NCBI GenBank assembly: GCA_965279205.1
Contig: OZ257144.1
Location: 4,120,855-4,184,854 of the forward strand
Direction: 5' to 3'
Origin: UBA7672 sp965279205
GTDB lineage: Bacteria; Pseudomonadota; Alphaproteobacteria; Caulobacterales; Hyphomonadaceae
Length of the DNA stretch: 64,000 nucleotides
Every line of letters begins with the position of its first letter. The stretch's first letter is position 1. The position numbers and the translations under genes were made by a program. The notes beneath the pieces were generated by a model. That model was given only the letters and a program-made list of their open reading frames with translations, did no database searches and was not told the origin of the DNA. Of this stretch, positions 7,326 to 17,019 are shown piece after piece.

Positions 7326-10300
7326 CACCGTTTCCCTGTCCATGCCGAGCGTATTTCGTCCAATAGTTTCTGAGCGGCTTGCTTGTCAGCCGCGCTCGCG
7401 CCTGGGTTGTTCTTGAGCCAATTTTCAAGCGCTTTCTCATACTGCTGCATCTTCAACATATGCCAAGTACCATTGGTAGGTTGGCGCGTCCGAATCTCGT
7501 TTCTCACGGCATCCATCGTGCTGCCGTCTCCTACACGGTTCGGATTGTTGGCGCCCTTGTAAAGGTCCTTCACGATGTTTTGGAGTTTTGGATCACTCAC
7601 ATTTGGCGGTGTAGCTGCCACTCGTACGATTGGAACCAAAATTCCAGCTTTCATAAGTTCATCGAGAGTTTTTCCAGTATGTTGGGTAGTGGTAGATTGC
7701 TGCCATTTTGTTTTCCCGCTCAAGTTCATGGCATTTTGTGTCACCGTCATTTGTATCGTGACAGTGTCCTCACCATCGTCTTCTTGACGACAGTCGTTAC
7801 GAGATACCGTTCCATCAGCCTCTATGACTCGGTTGCATACTAATAATAGCAGCCCATCACTATCTATGGAATTTACAGGATCATTCTCGACGTAAGCGTA
7901 GAGATTTATCTGATCCGTGTAACCGATGGGGTCGGTCTGCATGAATCGCCCGAGGTCGGGATTGTAGACGCGGGCTTTGTAGTAATAGAGCGCCACCTCC
8001 GGCAGCCAGGTCTGGCCGGTGTACTGGAAGCGGCCGGCGTAGGTGCCGCTGGGATTGCGATTGCCGTACTCGTCGTAGCTCATCACGGTCACGGCGGATC
8101 CGCTGTCCGCGGCGACTACCGAACCGCGCTCGTCCTTGAACAGGTTGCGCTTGTTTGTGGTTCCCGAGCTGTCGAACCACACCAGCGGATCATCAACGCC
8201 GTCGCCGTGCACGTAGCGGCGCTGGAGCGTGTTCGATCCATCGTACTCTGCGATCAGCCGCGTGCCGTCATAGAGGAACTTCGTCGTCGCCCCGCCCTGT
8301 GTGACCGACGTCAGCCGGCCGGTCGGATCGTAGACAAGCGCGGCCCCATTAGTCGGCGATCCTGTCAGCCGGTTGGATGAGTCGTAGGCGTAGGTCTTGG
8401 TCGTGTCGTTGGTGGTGTTGCCTCGCCCGTCATACGCAAGGCTGGCACCCGCCACCGCGGTATACTGGTTGAGGCCGTTGACCGTGTACGGATCGGTGAA
8501 CGCAGCGGTGCCCGGCCATTCGTAGAGCGAGGAGCTTGCCGTCCGGCTCACAAGCTGGCTTCCCGGGCTGTAGGCCAGCGTCCACAAAGCGTCGTTGGTC
8601 GAGCCGCCGGTGACGAGATCGTGGCTGAGGCTGGTGAGCCTGGATGCTGGGTCGTAGCCATACAATGTGCGGGCAATGCCGCTGCTGCACGCGTTCGCCG
8701 TACCCGTCCCGCGGCACATCGAGGTGCGCCGGCCGAGTTGATCGTCATAAAGCGTCGCGAGCACATCAGCGCCGCTCGTGGCACCGTTCAGGCCGATCAG
8801 TTTCAGCCGTCCATCGTCAAAATACTGGTAGTTCACGTAGAACCCACTGCCCGGATAGGTCAGCTGCGTCCTATGCCCGGCCGGATCGTACGCGTAAGTG
8901 ACAGTCCCATCGGGCTGAACCTCGGTCTGCACACGGCCGAGGGCGTCGTAGGTCCAAGATACTAACGCGCCTGTCTGGCTGGCGCTGACCAGATTGTTGA
9001 AATTGTCGTAGGCGTTGGTGACATCAAGCTCGGCGCCGGCACGGTCGATGAACCGCAGCCGGTTGAGATTGTCCCAGGTGCTGGTGATCGTCAGCCCGTC
9101 GCGGCGGCGTTCAGTCGAGACGTTGCTGGCTGCATCATAGGTCAGCTCTTCGTAGTCCGTTGTGGAGCTGGAATTGGCGCCGACGGTCGTGTTCGGATAG
9201 CGAACCTTTCTCAGGCGGTCGAAACCGTCATATTCACTGGTGGTGAGATTGTTGGCAGCATCTTTGAGCGTCCCCACCTGCCCTGGGGCCAGATAAGTGA
9301 ACGCTCGCTCGCTGCGCACTAGCGACGTGCCGTAACCGGATTGAATAGCCGAAGGATCGCCGTCCGCAGTATAGGTCGTGCGAACGATTTGGTCAGGACC
9401 GTCGGGTCCCAATGCGCCTTGTGTGCAGGCGTTCGAGGGCAACGATCCAAAGGCAGGCGGATTCATTCGCTGCGCGACGCACTCCAACCGCCCCGCCGTG
9501 TCGTAGCTGTATTGGGCGACCGTCTCCGGTTGGTCCAAGCCTATGTTTATGAGGTTGTCGCGAATCTTTCGCCCAAAGCTGTCATAGGCGATGGTCGATT
9601 TGCTCACGACCGTCAGAGTGTTCCAGTTATCCGGATTGGACACGCCTCCCTGCTCGATCGTGATAGGATTGCTGTCTGCATCGTATGTGGTTTTGGCCAC
9701 GCGATAGAGCAGTGCGCCGCCCGCATCGGAATCCGGTCCGACGGTCGCGCGGAGCCGGCGCATCGCGTCATAGTAGCTTCGAACGGTATCTGCTGTTCCG
9801 GTCAACGGTCCATCGACGGTCGCGATATCGCCTTGAGAGGTGTAGGTGGTCGCCACTGTCGCGTTAATAGAGTGATCGCCAGCCCGCGTCGTGACCGAAC
9901 TCGGCATGCGTTTGGCGTTGTAGGATGTCTCGACCACGGTTTCATCCGCAGTCTCGGCGCACGACGCGCTCGTCTTGCAGCTTGAAGTCGAGGCGGGCCG
10001 CCAGATGCTTCCGCTATTGGTGCTGTAGGTATTGCGCGTCTGTGGCCTGATCGAAGCGTAAGGCCCCGACCCTGGCGCCGGCGCAGTAGCCGTCAGCATT
10101 CCGCCGTGCGTTGAATCGTAGGTGAAATCGGTGACGTAGCCGCGAGGATCGGTGACCAATGTTGGCTTGTTGCATGTCTTCGTATTTGAACACGCCCAGA
10201 CGCCAGTTTCTGGATAGGTGGCATAGGTGTGAATGTCCGCAAGACCGGAGCCCGGCTTCGCAACATGTCGTTCGTCCACCACATTCCGACGACTGTCGTA

Positions 10301-11683
10301 GGTGTATTCGACGAAATCGCCATCGTGGCTCGTGACGCGCAACAACCGCGGTCCGTACAGATAGGCGTCAAGTTCGTACGTATACGACGTTGTCCGGCCG
10401 TTGATCAGATCGGTCGCTGGCATCGGACTAAGGACATCGATGCCGAGCGGCGGCGGCGGCGCGGAAAAGGTGAGCTGGCGCGAGTAGCCGTTGGGACCAG
10501 CGACAGTGTAGATCAGCGTCGACGAACTGGCCGTGTAGGTCCACGTGCCGTTGGCGTTGACCAGGGTGAGAGATGAAGAGCTACCAGTAGTTGAAATGTC
10601 GTCGTTGCCTCCCTGCGGACTGCGATATCCGATAACCGCTGCAGCGGTCGAAGGGTCGGATTGAATATTTGTCGAGTAAAGGAACTGGCTGGAATTTCCG
10701 AGCCGGTCCGTGACCGTCCAGATCGTTCCACTACCTGCGAAACCGTAAGTGAAATACGGCCAATCACCACCAGTACTATCCGAACATGATAAGGCAGTCG
10801 GCGCGCACGGATTGAGTGCATTGTCGATTGCCGTGACTTTCTCAATGCGAGTCCAGTTCAAATATTGCGCGCTCGTGCTCGCGGTGTCGGCTACGTACTT
10901 GATGTGAATCTGGTAGCTCAGATTGTTGGTGATCGACTGCAGGCGCCAGCTGCCAGCATAGGGCCCGCTCGGCATCACGTAGTAGTTCCAGGTGAGGACC
11001 TCACCGTCCGGCTTGGTGACGGACTTGATGCGAGAGGAAAAGCCCCCGATGAGGCACTCCGTGTTGAGCCCCCCACTCAGGTAGACGATCACTGAACCAT
11101 CAGATCGACTGTAGGTATATTCCTGCGTAGACGAGTTGTAACTCAGCGACGAACCCGAAAACGTGGTCGACAGATAGTTCGAACCGGAGACGACGAACGC
11201 CTCTGACGATCCGCCATAACTCGCCGCAACCACGGGAACGGTGCCCGCACATCCCTCCAGCTTCCCGAAGAGGCTGTTTCGCGTCCAGATGTCAGCGCCA
11301 ACACCGCCGTCTCCGCCATGCGTGATTTGCCAGGCAAGTCCCCCTTGCGCCGGATCTCCGATTGCCAGGATCGGCTCCTTGATCCTCAACTCAATCTTTG
11401 GAACCAGAGCGCCGGCCAGGATTTTGGGCCCAAGAACGATGCCGTTCTGGTCCATCGTTTCCAAAATGTTGGGCATCGGCGCGGAGCTTTGCTGCGCGAA
11501 AGCCGCCTGCTCAAGCAACCCGCCGCAGCCAAGCGTCGCGAGAAGACTGACCGATACGCCGAGTAGCTGGACGAACCGCCTGACAACGCGCGCAGCTTCT
11601 CCGCGGATTGCCTCCCCGGAGGGGAAGCCCTTGCCAACCACGCGAACAGCCCTGGACGCCGTGTTAATCTTCAGACCGCGCAA
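7325..11683 (-). CDS. RHS/YD-repeat polymorphic toxin
   Basis: A 1452-residue protein. A TTG start at 11683 is preceded by a good GGGGGA ribosome site, followed by a hydrophobic export segment (LLGVSVSLLATLGCGGLLEQ) and a long array of YD repeats of the YDALGR/YDPAGH type. The conserved RHS core ends ARVYNPDLGRFMQTDPIGY…YAYVENDPVNSIDSDGLL at about residue 1279. The last 173 residues (7325–7846) are a variable toxin tip with NRVGDGSTMDAVRNE and WHMLKMQQYEKALENWL; I cannot name its family. The repeats form a cocoon that shields the tip until release. The gene is coupled to the immunity gene downstream and preceded by two small secreted-protein genes on the same strand. Confidence 0.9.
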   Translation of the reverse strand: MRGLKINTASRAVRVVGKGFPSGEAIRGEAARVVRRFVQLLGVSVSLLATLGCGGLLEQAAFAQQSSAPMPNILETMDQNGIVLGPKILAGALVPKIELRIKEPILAIGDPAQGGLAWQITHGGDGGVGADIWTRNSLFGKLEGCAGTVPVVAASYGGSSEAFVVSGSNYLSTTFSGSSLSYNSSTQEYTYSRSDGSVIVYLSGGLNTECLIGGFSSRIKSVTKPDGEVLTWNYYVMPSGPYAGSWRLQSITNNLSYQIHIKYVADTASTSAQYLNWTRIEKVTAIDNALNPCAPTALSCSDSTGGDWPYFTYGFAGSGTIWTVTDRLGNSSQFLYSTNIQSDPSTAAAVIGYRSPQGGNDDISTTGSSSSLTLVNANGTWTYTASSSTLIYTVAGPNGYSRQLTFSAPPPPLGIDVLSPMPATDLINGRTTSYTYELDAYLYGPRLLRVTSHDGDFVEYTYDSRRNVVDERHVAKPGSGLADIHTYATYPETGVWACSNTKTCNKPTLVTDPRGYVTDFTYDSTHGGMLTATAPAPGSGPYASIRPQTRNTYSTNSGSIWRPASTSSCKTSASCAETADETVVETSYNAKRMPSSVTTRAGDHSINATVATTYTSQGDIATVDGPLTGTADTVRSYYDAMRRLRATVGPDSDAGGALLYRVAKTTYDADSNPITIEQGGVSNPDNWNTLTVVSKSTIAYDSFGRKIRDNLINIGLDQPETVAQYSYDTAGRLECVAQRMNPPAFGSLPSNACTQGALGPDGPDQIVRTTYTADGDPSAIQSGYGTSLVRSERAFTYLAPGQVGTLKDAANNLTTSEYDGFDRLRKVRYPNTTVGANSSSTTDYEELTYDAASNVSTERRRDGLTITSTWDNLNRLRFIDRAGAELDVTNAYDNFNNLVSASQTGALVSWTYDALGRVQTEVQPDGTVTYAYDPAGHRTQLTYPGSGFYVNYQYFDDGRLKLIGLNGATSGADVLATLYDDQLGRRTSMCRGTGTANACSSGIARTLYGYDPASRLTSLSHDLVTGGSTNDALWTLAYSPGSQLVSRTASSSLYEWPGTAAFTDPYTVNGLNQYTAVAGASLAYDGRGNTTNDTTKTYAYDSSNRLTGSPTNGAALVYDPTGRLTSVTQGGATTKFLYDGTRLIAEYDGSNTLQRRYVHGDGVDDPLVWFDSSGTTNKRNLFKDERGSVVAADSGSAVTVMSYDEYGNRNPSGTYAGRFQYTGQTWLPEVALYYYKARVYNPDLGRFMQTDPIGYTDQINLYAYVENDPVNSIDSDGLLLLVCNRVIEADGTVSRNDCRQEDDGEDTVTIQMTVTQNAMNLSGKTKWQQSTTTQHTGKTLDELMKAGILVPIVRVAATPPNVSDPKLQNIVKDLYKGANNPNRVGDGSTMDAVRNEIRTRQPTNGTWHMLKMQQYEKALENWLKNNPGASAADKQAAQKLLDEIRSAWTGKR

Positions 11684-11875
11684 GACGTCCCCCTATTCTC
11701 CACACGCTTTTGCACGTGTCGACCGACGCTTCTTCCGTCTCCAGTTCTCGCCAGGTGCCTTGAGCACACGGCGCACGAGTCTGTCATTGCCTGTGCACGA
11801 TCCCGCTCCTTGGAAAAATCGCGCAAGACGCCGGCGCCTCAGCTCATTCCACGCACTCAGCCGCGCCGCACATTC

Positions 11876-12250
11876 TCAGCTCATCACGTTTACCTGAAAG
11901 ATTCTGAAGTAGGACGAAGACGTGCAGTTTCCGACGAGCTGCACTTGTTTGCCCATTTGCTTCGCAAACATGAGGAGCGCGAACAGCTCCTTCGCGTTCG
12001 GCAGGTCGGAATAAAAGTATGCCCATGTCGCACTAGGACAGCCTGAGGCACCCCATCCCGAATCTGTAGAGATGTAAAACGTGGAAGTCGACGCTGTTGA
12101 GAGTTGCAACATGCCTATCGACCGCAAAGCGCTCGCCTCATCGGCAAACGCCGCACTGGCCAATCCCATCCAGATCAGCAGCGGCGCGACGACAATCCGC
12201 AGAATCGATTTCATAGATCGCTTAAGGTTGCTCTGTTGTTTCGACTTCAT
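11876..12250 (-). CDS. Small secreted protein upstream of the RHS gene
   Basis: A 124-residue protein with a positive N-terminus, hydrophobic core (ILRIVVAPLLIWMGLASA) and a signal-peptidase-like AFA-D site. The mature part of ~90 residues has two cysteines and LQLSTASTSTFYISTDSGW. ATG 12250 is chosen because GAGGGG lies just before it; an upstream in-frame reading lacks such a site. No family is recognised. Its position between an orphan YD-repeat gene and the RHS gene suggests a role in the same system, but this is only context. Confidence 0.6.
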   Translation of the reverse strand: MKSKQQSNLKRSMKSILRIVVAPLLIWMGLASAAFADEASALRSIGMLQLSTASTSTFYISTDSGWGASGCPSATWAYFYSDLPNAKELFALLMFAKQMGKQVQLVGNCTSSSYFRIFQVNVMS

Positions 12251-12333
12251 CGTGGCCCCTCTCAATTTGGCTCGACACGTTGCAATTCGGCCTTTGGCTG
12301 CAAACCTTCTTCGCAGTTGATTGTTCGACATGC

Positions 12334-12609
12334 TCAGCCAAGGATCACCGTGAGCCATGGAACTATGGGGCCGCCAGTTGGCGGCGGTGGCGGCGGTGGT
12401 GGTGACGGGCTCACAACCACGCTGACCCGGTTGTCTGCTGGATCATAGGTGTACGTGGTCTTCGCGCCGTCGGGTCGCTGGACCTCGATCAACCGTCCCA
12501 GTGCATCATACTTATATGTCGTGGTTTGCGCGATTGCTTCGCCCTGAACGCCAACTGCGCCTGCAAGCATCAGGCAGCATATTTCGGGCGACCAATTGGA
12601 ACGAGGCAT
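12334..12609 (-). CDS. Orphan YD-repeat protein with a proline run
   Basis: A 91-residue protein starting at ATG 12609 behind GGGGAAG. It has a signal peptide-like start and then a single YD-repeat unit (YKYDALGRLIEVQRPDG; TYTYDPADNRVSV). A run of eight prolines and a hydrophobic end (GGPIVPWLTVILG) follow. A single YD unit cannot build an RHS shell, so this is either a fragment of an older RHS gene or a small accessory protein. It is the first gene of the RHS-strand cluster. Confidence 0.6.
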   Translation of the reverse strand: MPRSNWSPEICCLMLAGAVGVQGEAIAQTTTYKYDALGRLIEVQRPDGAKTTYTYDPADNRVSVVVSPSPPPPPPPPTGGPIVPWLTVILG

Positions 12610-12780
12610 CGCTTCTTCCCCCCACAGAGAATGCGTGAGTGAATCTGTCTCACGAACTCTGCACATCGAAAAGAGGCACGCGGTCAGGATCTGTGCATCA
12701 CTTCGTTGTCGCTCTCAGATGATGTTGACTTGATCAACCGCTGACGCTCACAATCAGAGCAGCAGCGGTTGGGGAACTGC

Positions 12781-13281
12781 ATGACATTCAAGCTAACTGT
12801 GTTCGGTTTTGTCGCCGCTCTCGCGATCGGCTCGATCTCTCAATTCGCGTACGCGCAGACAGGCCAGCTATGCCCTAGCCTCCCTGAGCAAGCTCGCGCG
12901 GCATGCTTCGCTGCGGACAATCAGCGCGGCGCTTCCAATCGACAGCAGACAGGAGGCGCACCAGCGCCCGTCTTTCGTGGAGCGCATTGCGCTCACCTAT
13001 CGGAACCAAGCCGCGCAGCTTGCTTTTCCGCAGACGGCCCGCCGGCAGGGCGCGCGAACGGAACATCGTCGCCCGTACTCGCTGTTGAAGTCCTGTGCCC
13101 CAGTCTTCCAGGAACGCAAAGAGATGCTTGCTTAGCCAAAGACAATGCTCGCGCGGGCGCTCAACCCGGCGGCGGTGCTTCAACTTCCACCAGCGGCCTC
13201 GCTGGTGTGGTCTTGTGCCCAAGCTTTCCACCAGGAGAGCGGGAGACATGTCTGCGATCTACCGCGCGAGTTCCGCAATGA
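12781..13281 (+). CDS. Secreted protein with four Cys-containing repeats
   Basis: A 166-residue protein with a signal peptide (VFGFVAALAIGSISQFAYAQ). ATG 12781 is chosen because GGGG lies upstream. The mature part holds four units of the form (L/H)C-x2-L/F-x4-R-x2-C-x3-D: LCPSLPEQARAACFAAD, HCAHLSEPSRAACFSAD, LCPSLPGTQRDACLAKD and LCPSFPPGERETCL. They are separated by Gly/Ser/Pro/Gln-rich linkers. Each unit has one cysteine pair that could form a small disulfide loop. I know no matching family. It is divergent from the RHS cluster. Confidence 0.65.
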   Translation: MTFKLTVFGFVAALAIGSISQFAYAQTGQLCPSLPEQARAACFAADNQRGASNRQQTGGAPAPVFRGAHCAHLSEPSRAACFSADGPPAGRANGTSSPVLAVEVLCPSLPGTQRDACLAKDNARAGAQPGGGASTSTSGLAGVVLCPSFPPGERETCLRSTARVPQ

Positions 13282-13737
13282 GGTCGCGATCAAGCTTGAG
13301 AGATCCGACCGGCATTTGTCTCTCCATTGCTTGGCGCCGTCGCGATTGAACTGGATTTCGACTTGCACAGCATCTGAACATTGGATGGGCCGGAGCCACC
13401 CTCAATCGATACGACTATTTTGAAGCATCGAATGTCTTGATCAAATACCCCAATGTAATCATGGCAGTCTCATAGTCGAGCTTAGCTCGCTCGACTGGAA
13501 GTCGCCCACCACATCAGACGGTTGGAGGCTTGAAAACGCTGATGACTGCATCTGAAACTCGAACAGACGACCTACAGCTTAGCGAGCGACCAATACTACC
13601 CAGTACTCATTTTCATCTTCCGCGGCGCGCCATTTCCATCCTCGTTGTTCGCTTCCAGCATTGTCTGCGTGACGCCGCGCCCCTGATCTGCGACCTAGGG
13701 CCGGGGACGGTCCGATAGTCGATAACCGGTTGGCGCG
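13282..13737. other. 456-bp region without a convincing gene
   Basis: No reading frame here looks like protein. Base composition is more AT-rich than in the flanking chromosome. The one clear structure is a hairpin at 13474–13496 (AGTCGAGC, 7-nt loop, GCTCGACT), not followed by a T-run. Confidence 0.5.
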
Positions 13738-14643
13738 ATGACTTTTCTGAAATCCCTCGCATTCGGGCTCCTGGCTTTCGCCGCTGCCTGCAGCGAGAAA
13801 CAGGCGGCTGAACAAACGGTCGTCGACGCGCCACCCAAACCGGCCCTGTGGCGCGTCGTGGACGCGGACACAACCGTCTACTTTTTCGGCACGGTCCATG
13901 TCCTGCCGCCTGAGGTGAAATGGCAGTCGCCGACCGTCGACAAGGCGCTTGAAGAATCGAAGGCTGTCTACTTCGAGACTGATATCGATCCCGATCCGGA
14001 AGCGTTTTTCGCCATCATCGAGCGTCTGGGAATGTATGATCCGTCCGACAGCCTCTCCGAACACCTCTCTCCGGAAGACCTCGCCACACTCAGGACCCGG
14101 GCAGGACAGCTCGGCTTCCCCTTCGTCGCGCTCCAGCCGATGCGGCCCTGGTATGCGGCCGTCGTCCTCAGCCAGTTCGTGATCACGCACGCAGGCTACG
14201 ACGCAAGCTCCGGCGTCGAACGTAAGCTCGCTCCGCTCGCACGCTCGCAGGGCAAGGAAATCCGCCAGCTGGAATCGATCACCGAACAGATGCTCGCCTT
14301 TGCCGATCTTCCGGAGGCGGTGCAGGTCCGCTTCCTGATGGATGGCCTCAGGGACATCGACGATGTCAGCCCGGTCTTGGCCGACATGGTGAAGGCGTGG
14401 ACGGCAGGCGATACGTCCACGCTCAAGAGCCTCCTGATCGACCAGGACATGGGAGAGAACCGCGCTATCTATGACGCCCTGCTCGCGAACCGGAACGCCA
14501 AATGGGCGCCGATCATCGACGCGCTGATCAGGACCGAACCCGGCACATTCTTCATCGCCGTTGGCGGAGCGCACTTGATCGGGGATGACAGCGTGTTCGA
14601 GAAGCTCAGGCCGCTCGGATACACGGCCAAGCGGATCGAATAG
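13738..14643 (+). CDS. TraB/GumN family lipoprotein
   Basis: A 301-residue protein with a lipoprotein signal (LLAFAAACSEK, lipobox cysteine at about residue 18). It has the hallmarks of the TraB/GumN family: YFFGTVHVLPPEVKW near the N-terminus (GTxH motif), a central helical region, and FFIAVGGAHLIGDDSVFEKL near the end (GxxHL). Members of this clan include TIKI-like metalloproteases with conserved His/Glu residues; the bacterial function is uncertain. The protein should sit at the periplasmic face of a membrane. It precedes the cobalamin riboswitch but is probably a separate unit. Confidence 0.85.
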   Translation: MTFLKSLAFGLLAFAAACSEKQAAEQTVVDAPPKPALWRVVDADTTVYFFGTVHVLPPEVKWQSPTVDKALEESKAVYFETDIDPDPEAFFAIIERLGMYDPSDSLSEHLSPEDLATLRTRAGQLGFPFVALQPMRPWYAAVVLSQFVITHAGYDASSGVERKLAPLARSQGKEIRQLESITEQMLAFADLPEAVQVRFLMDGLRDIDDVSPVLADMVKAWTAGDTSTLKSLLIDQDMGENRAIYDALLANRNAKWAPIIDALIRTEPGTFFIAVGGAHLIGDDSVFEKLRPLGYTAKRIE

Positions 14644-14699
14644 GCGCCACGCGATCCTGGGCCGTTGGGTCTTGCCGCAGCGCACAACAGCTGTATTGA

Positions 14700-14882
14700 T
14701 CTCTCCCGCGACAGGTTCCCCCACAAGGGGATGAGAAAGGGAACCGGGTAAAAACCCGGGCTGCCCCCGCAACTGTAAGCGGCGAGCCGCGCATCAATGC
14801 CACTGGGCGATCCTTCGGGATCAACCGGGAAGGTGATGCGCAAATGGCGTCGACCCGCGAGCCAGGAGACCTGCCTGACGCA
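14700..14882 (+). ncRNA. Cobalamin riboswitch (AdoCbl/B12 box)
   Basis: The core B12-box elements are present in order: an early ACAGGTTCCC segment, GGGAACCGGGT, GGGCTGCCCCCGCAACTGTA at about 14759–14778, GCCACTG, CGGGAAGG, and the closing GCGAGCCAGGAGACCTGCC. It lies ~130 bp before the btuB start on the same strand. Cobalamin binding is known to shut off the downstream transport genes, either by hiding the ribosome site or by terminating transcription. Confidence 0.93.
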
Positions 14883-15009
14883 GTCGTCTTTCGGCGGTCC
14901 GGGGATGGACCGTTCGAGCGGAGTATTCCGATGGCGACGTCTTGTGACCGTGCTTCCGCGCGGCATGACGCCGTTGCGGAACGCGGTCTCCAACCTTTGG
15001 AGACGTCAG

Positions 15010-17019
15010 ATGAGACTACGCCTGCACACTTCCTGGATCGCGCTTGCAGCTGCAAGCGCGCTCGCCGCTCCCGCCTTCGCACAGTCGACCGACCCGGATC
15101 GTGACGTGGTTATCGTGACCGGTTCGGCGACGCCGGTCAGTTACGAGAAGATGGGCCAGCCCATCACCGTGATCGACGCCGATCTGATCGAAGACCAGGG
15201 CTATATCTATGTGCCTGACGTCCTGCGCCAGGTTCCGGGCCTCGCTGTCAGCCAGAGCGGCGCCCCGGGCGCCCTGACCCAGGTTCGCACGCGTGGTTCG
15301 GAAGCTAACCACACGCTGGTCCTGCTCGACGGCATCGACATCTCCAGCCCCGATCAGGGCGAGACGGACTTCTCGACGCTGCTGTCGGGCGATCTCAAGC
15401 GCATCGAAATACTGCACGGACCGCAGAGCGGCCTCTATGGCTCCAACGCACTCGCGGGGGTCATAAACCTGATCTCGCGCCGCGACATTGATGGACACTA
15501 TGTCAATGCCGCGGTCGAGGCCGGCCAGATGGGTACGCTGCAAGTCCAGGGTAATGCCGGCTTCGGCAATGGCGAAGACTATGCCGCGATCGGCTTCCAG
15601 GCGTTGACTTCCGACGGCTACGACATTTCAGCCAATCAGACCGCCAGTGGTGTACCCGCTGTCGGCGTCGGCGCGCGCGCTGGCGACAAGGAAGGCAACA
15701 GCATCGCCACGCTTTCCTTGCGCGGCGGCAAGGTGATCTCGCCGATCTTCCGCATCGACGGCATCGCCCGCTATGTCGCCAAGGCGTCAGACCAGGACGG
15801 TCAGGCCTACAACTTTCCGATTGCCGGCCGCACCTATGACGACGCCAGCAACACGCGCCACAACCAGCTGCTTGTCGGCGCATCCGGCACGCTAAGCTTG
15901 ATGGATGGCAAGTGGGAAACCATTGGCGCCGCGTCCTATGTCGACGAGGAACGGCGTAGCCGCCTGACCGACTTCCCCTTCCTCTTCGGTCCGCCTGTAC
16001 CGACGCCGGCGCAGCTTCTGCAGATCCCGCTGAGCCGCAGTGGCTCGGACGCGACGCGAACAAAACTCTCTCTGCAATCGACTTACGAGTTCGGCGCGCC
16101 TGGCTTTGTCAGCTATCTCACCGGCTTCGTCGAAAACAAGAAGGAGACCTACGAGCAGCCCTTCACCGGCCGCGACGAATCGCGAGAACTGAACGGCGCC
16201 GGCGTCCAGTATCGCGGCGAACTCGCCGAGCAACTCTACGTCTTTGCGACGCTGCGCCATGACGACAATGACAGTTTCGATGATGCGGACACGTACAGCG
16301 TGGCCGCTTCCTGGGTGATCCCGGGCATCGGCACGCGTCCGCACGCGTCCTTCGGCACAGGCGTCACCAACCCGACCTTCATCGAGCAGTTCGGCTTCGA
16401 TCCGAGCACATTCGTTGGCAATCCCAACCTTGTTCCCGAGGAAGCGGAAGGCTGGGACGTGGGCGTCGAACAGACGCTGTTCGATGGCATGGCGGTAGTC
16501 GACCTGACCTATTTCGAGTCGACGCTCCAGAATGAGATCTTCACCGCGTTCGGCCCACCGCCGAACTTTCCCTCGACGCCTGACAACCGCACGAGCGAAA
16601 GCGATCGCAGTGGTTGGGAGGTGGCCTTCCGCCTACACCCTGCCGACGACATCGATCTGGTTGGTTCCTACACCAGCCTCGACGCCACCGAGCCGGCAGG
16701 TATCGAAGTGCGCCGTCCCGAAAGCCAGGCGGCGCTTGACGCCAGCTGGCGCATCGGCGGTGGTCCGCTGCAGCTCAATCTCGGCGTCACTTACACGGGC
16801 GATCAAGTAGACACCGACTTTGGGACGTTCATGGCCACGAACGTCGATCCCTATACGCTGGTGCGCCTTGGCGCGTCCTGGCGGGTCAATGACTCGATCG
16901 AAGTCTATGGCCGGGTGGAGAACCTGACCGACGAAGAGTATGAGGAGGTGATCGGCTTCCGCGGCGCCCCACGCGCCGTCTATGTTGGCGTGCGCTTCAG
17001 GGAGGACGTGAGGAAATGA
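15010..17019 (+). CDS. btuB: TonB-dependent cobalamin receptor BtuB
   Basis: A 669-residue outer-membrane receptor. The start at 15010 (MRLRLHTSWIALAAASALA) supplies a proper signal peptide ending AFAQ; longer in-frame starts run into the riboswitch. A TonB-box-like DRDVVIVTGSA is followed by a plug domain (VPDVLRQVPGLAVSQSGAPG; GPQSGLYGSNALAGVINLI) and a 22-strand-type beta barrel that ends in the typical aromatic VYVGVRF. The cobalamin riboswitch upstream and BtuF/C/D homologues downstream identify vitamin B12 as the substrate. The stop overlaps the btuF start (ATGA). Confidence 0.9.
   Translation: MRLRLHTSWIALAAASALAAPAFAQSTDPDRDVVIVTGSATPVSYEKMGQPITVIDADLIEDQGYIYVPDVLRQVPGLAVSQSGAPGALTQVRTRGSEANHTLVLLDGIDISSPDQGETDFSTLLSGDLKRIEILHGPQSGLYGSNALAGVINLISRRDIDGHYVNAAVEAGQMGTLQVQGNAGFGNGEDYAAIGFQALTSDGYDISANQTASGVPAVGVGARAGDKEGNSIATLSLRGGKVISPIFRIDGIARYVAKASDQDGQAYNFPIAGRTYDDASNTRHNQLLVGASGTLSLMDGKWETIGAASYVDEERRSRLTDFPFLFGPPVPTPAQLLQIPLSRSGSDATRTKLSLQSTYEFGAPGFVSYLTGFVENKKETYEQPFTGRDESRELNGAGVQYRGELAEQLYVFATLRHDDNDSFDDADTYSVAASWVIPGIGTRPHASFGTGVTNPTFIEQFGFDPSTFVGNPNLVPEEAEGWDVGVEQTLFDGMAVVDLTYFESTLQNEIFTAFGPPPNFPSTPDNRTSESDRSGWEVAFRLHPADDIDLVGSYTSLDATEPAGIEVRRPESQAALDASWRIGGGPLQLNLGVTYTGDQVDTDFGTFMATNVDPYTLVRLGASWRVNDSIEVYGRVENLTDEEYEEVIGFRGAPRAVYVGVRFREDVRK

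Noticed and set aside
7379..7843. Long plus-strand reading frame (154 codons) opposite the RHS toxin tip.
   Set aside because: It lies wholly within the real toxin-tip gene, has no ribosome site and its residues do not look like a protein; the AT-rich tip produces open frames by chance.
13579..14772. Long minus-strand frame opposite the GumN-like gene.
   Set aside because: Antisense shadow of a gene with clear signal peptide and family motifs.
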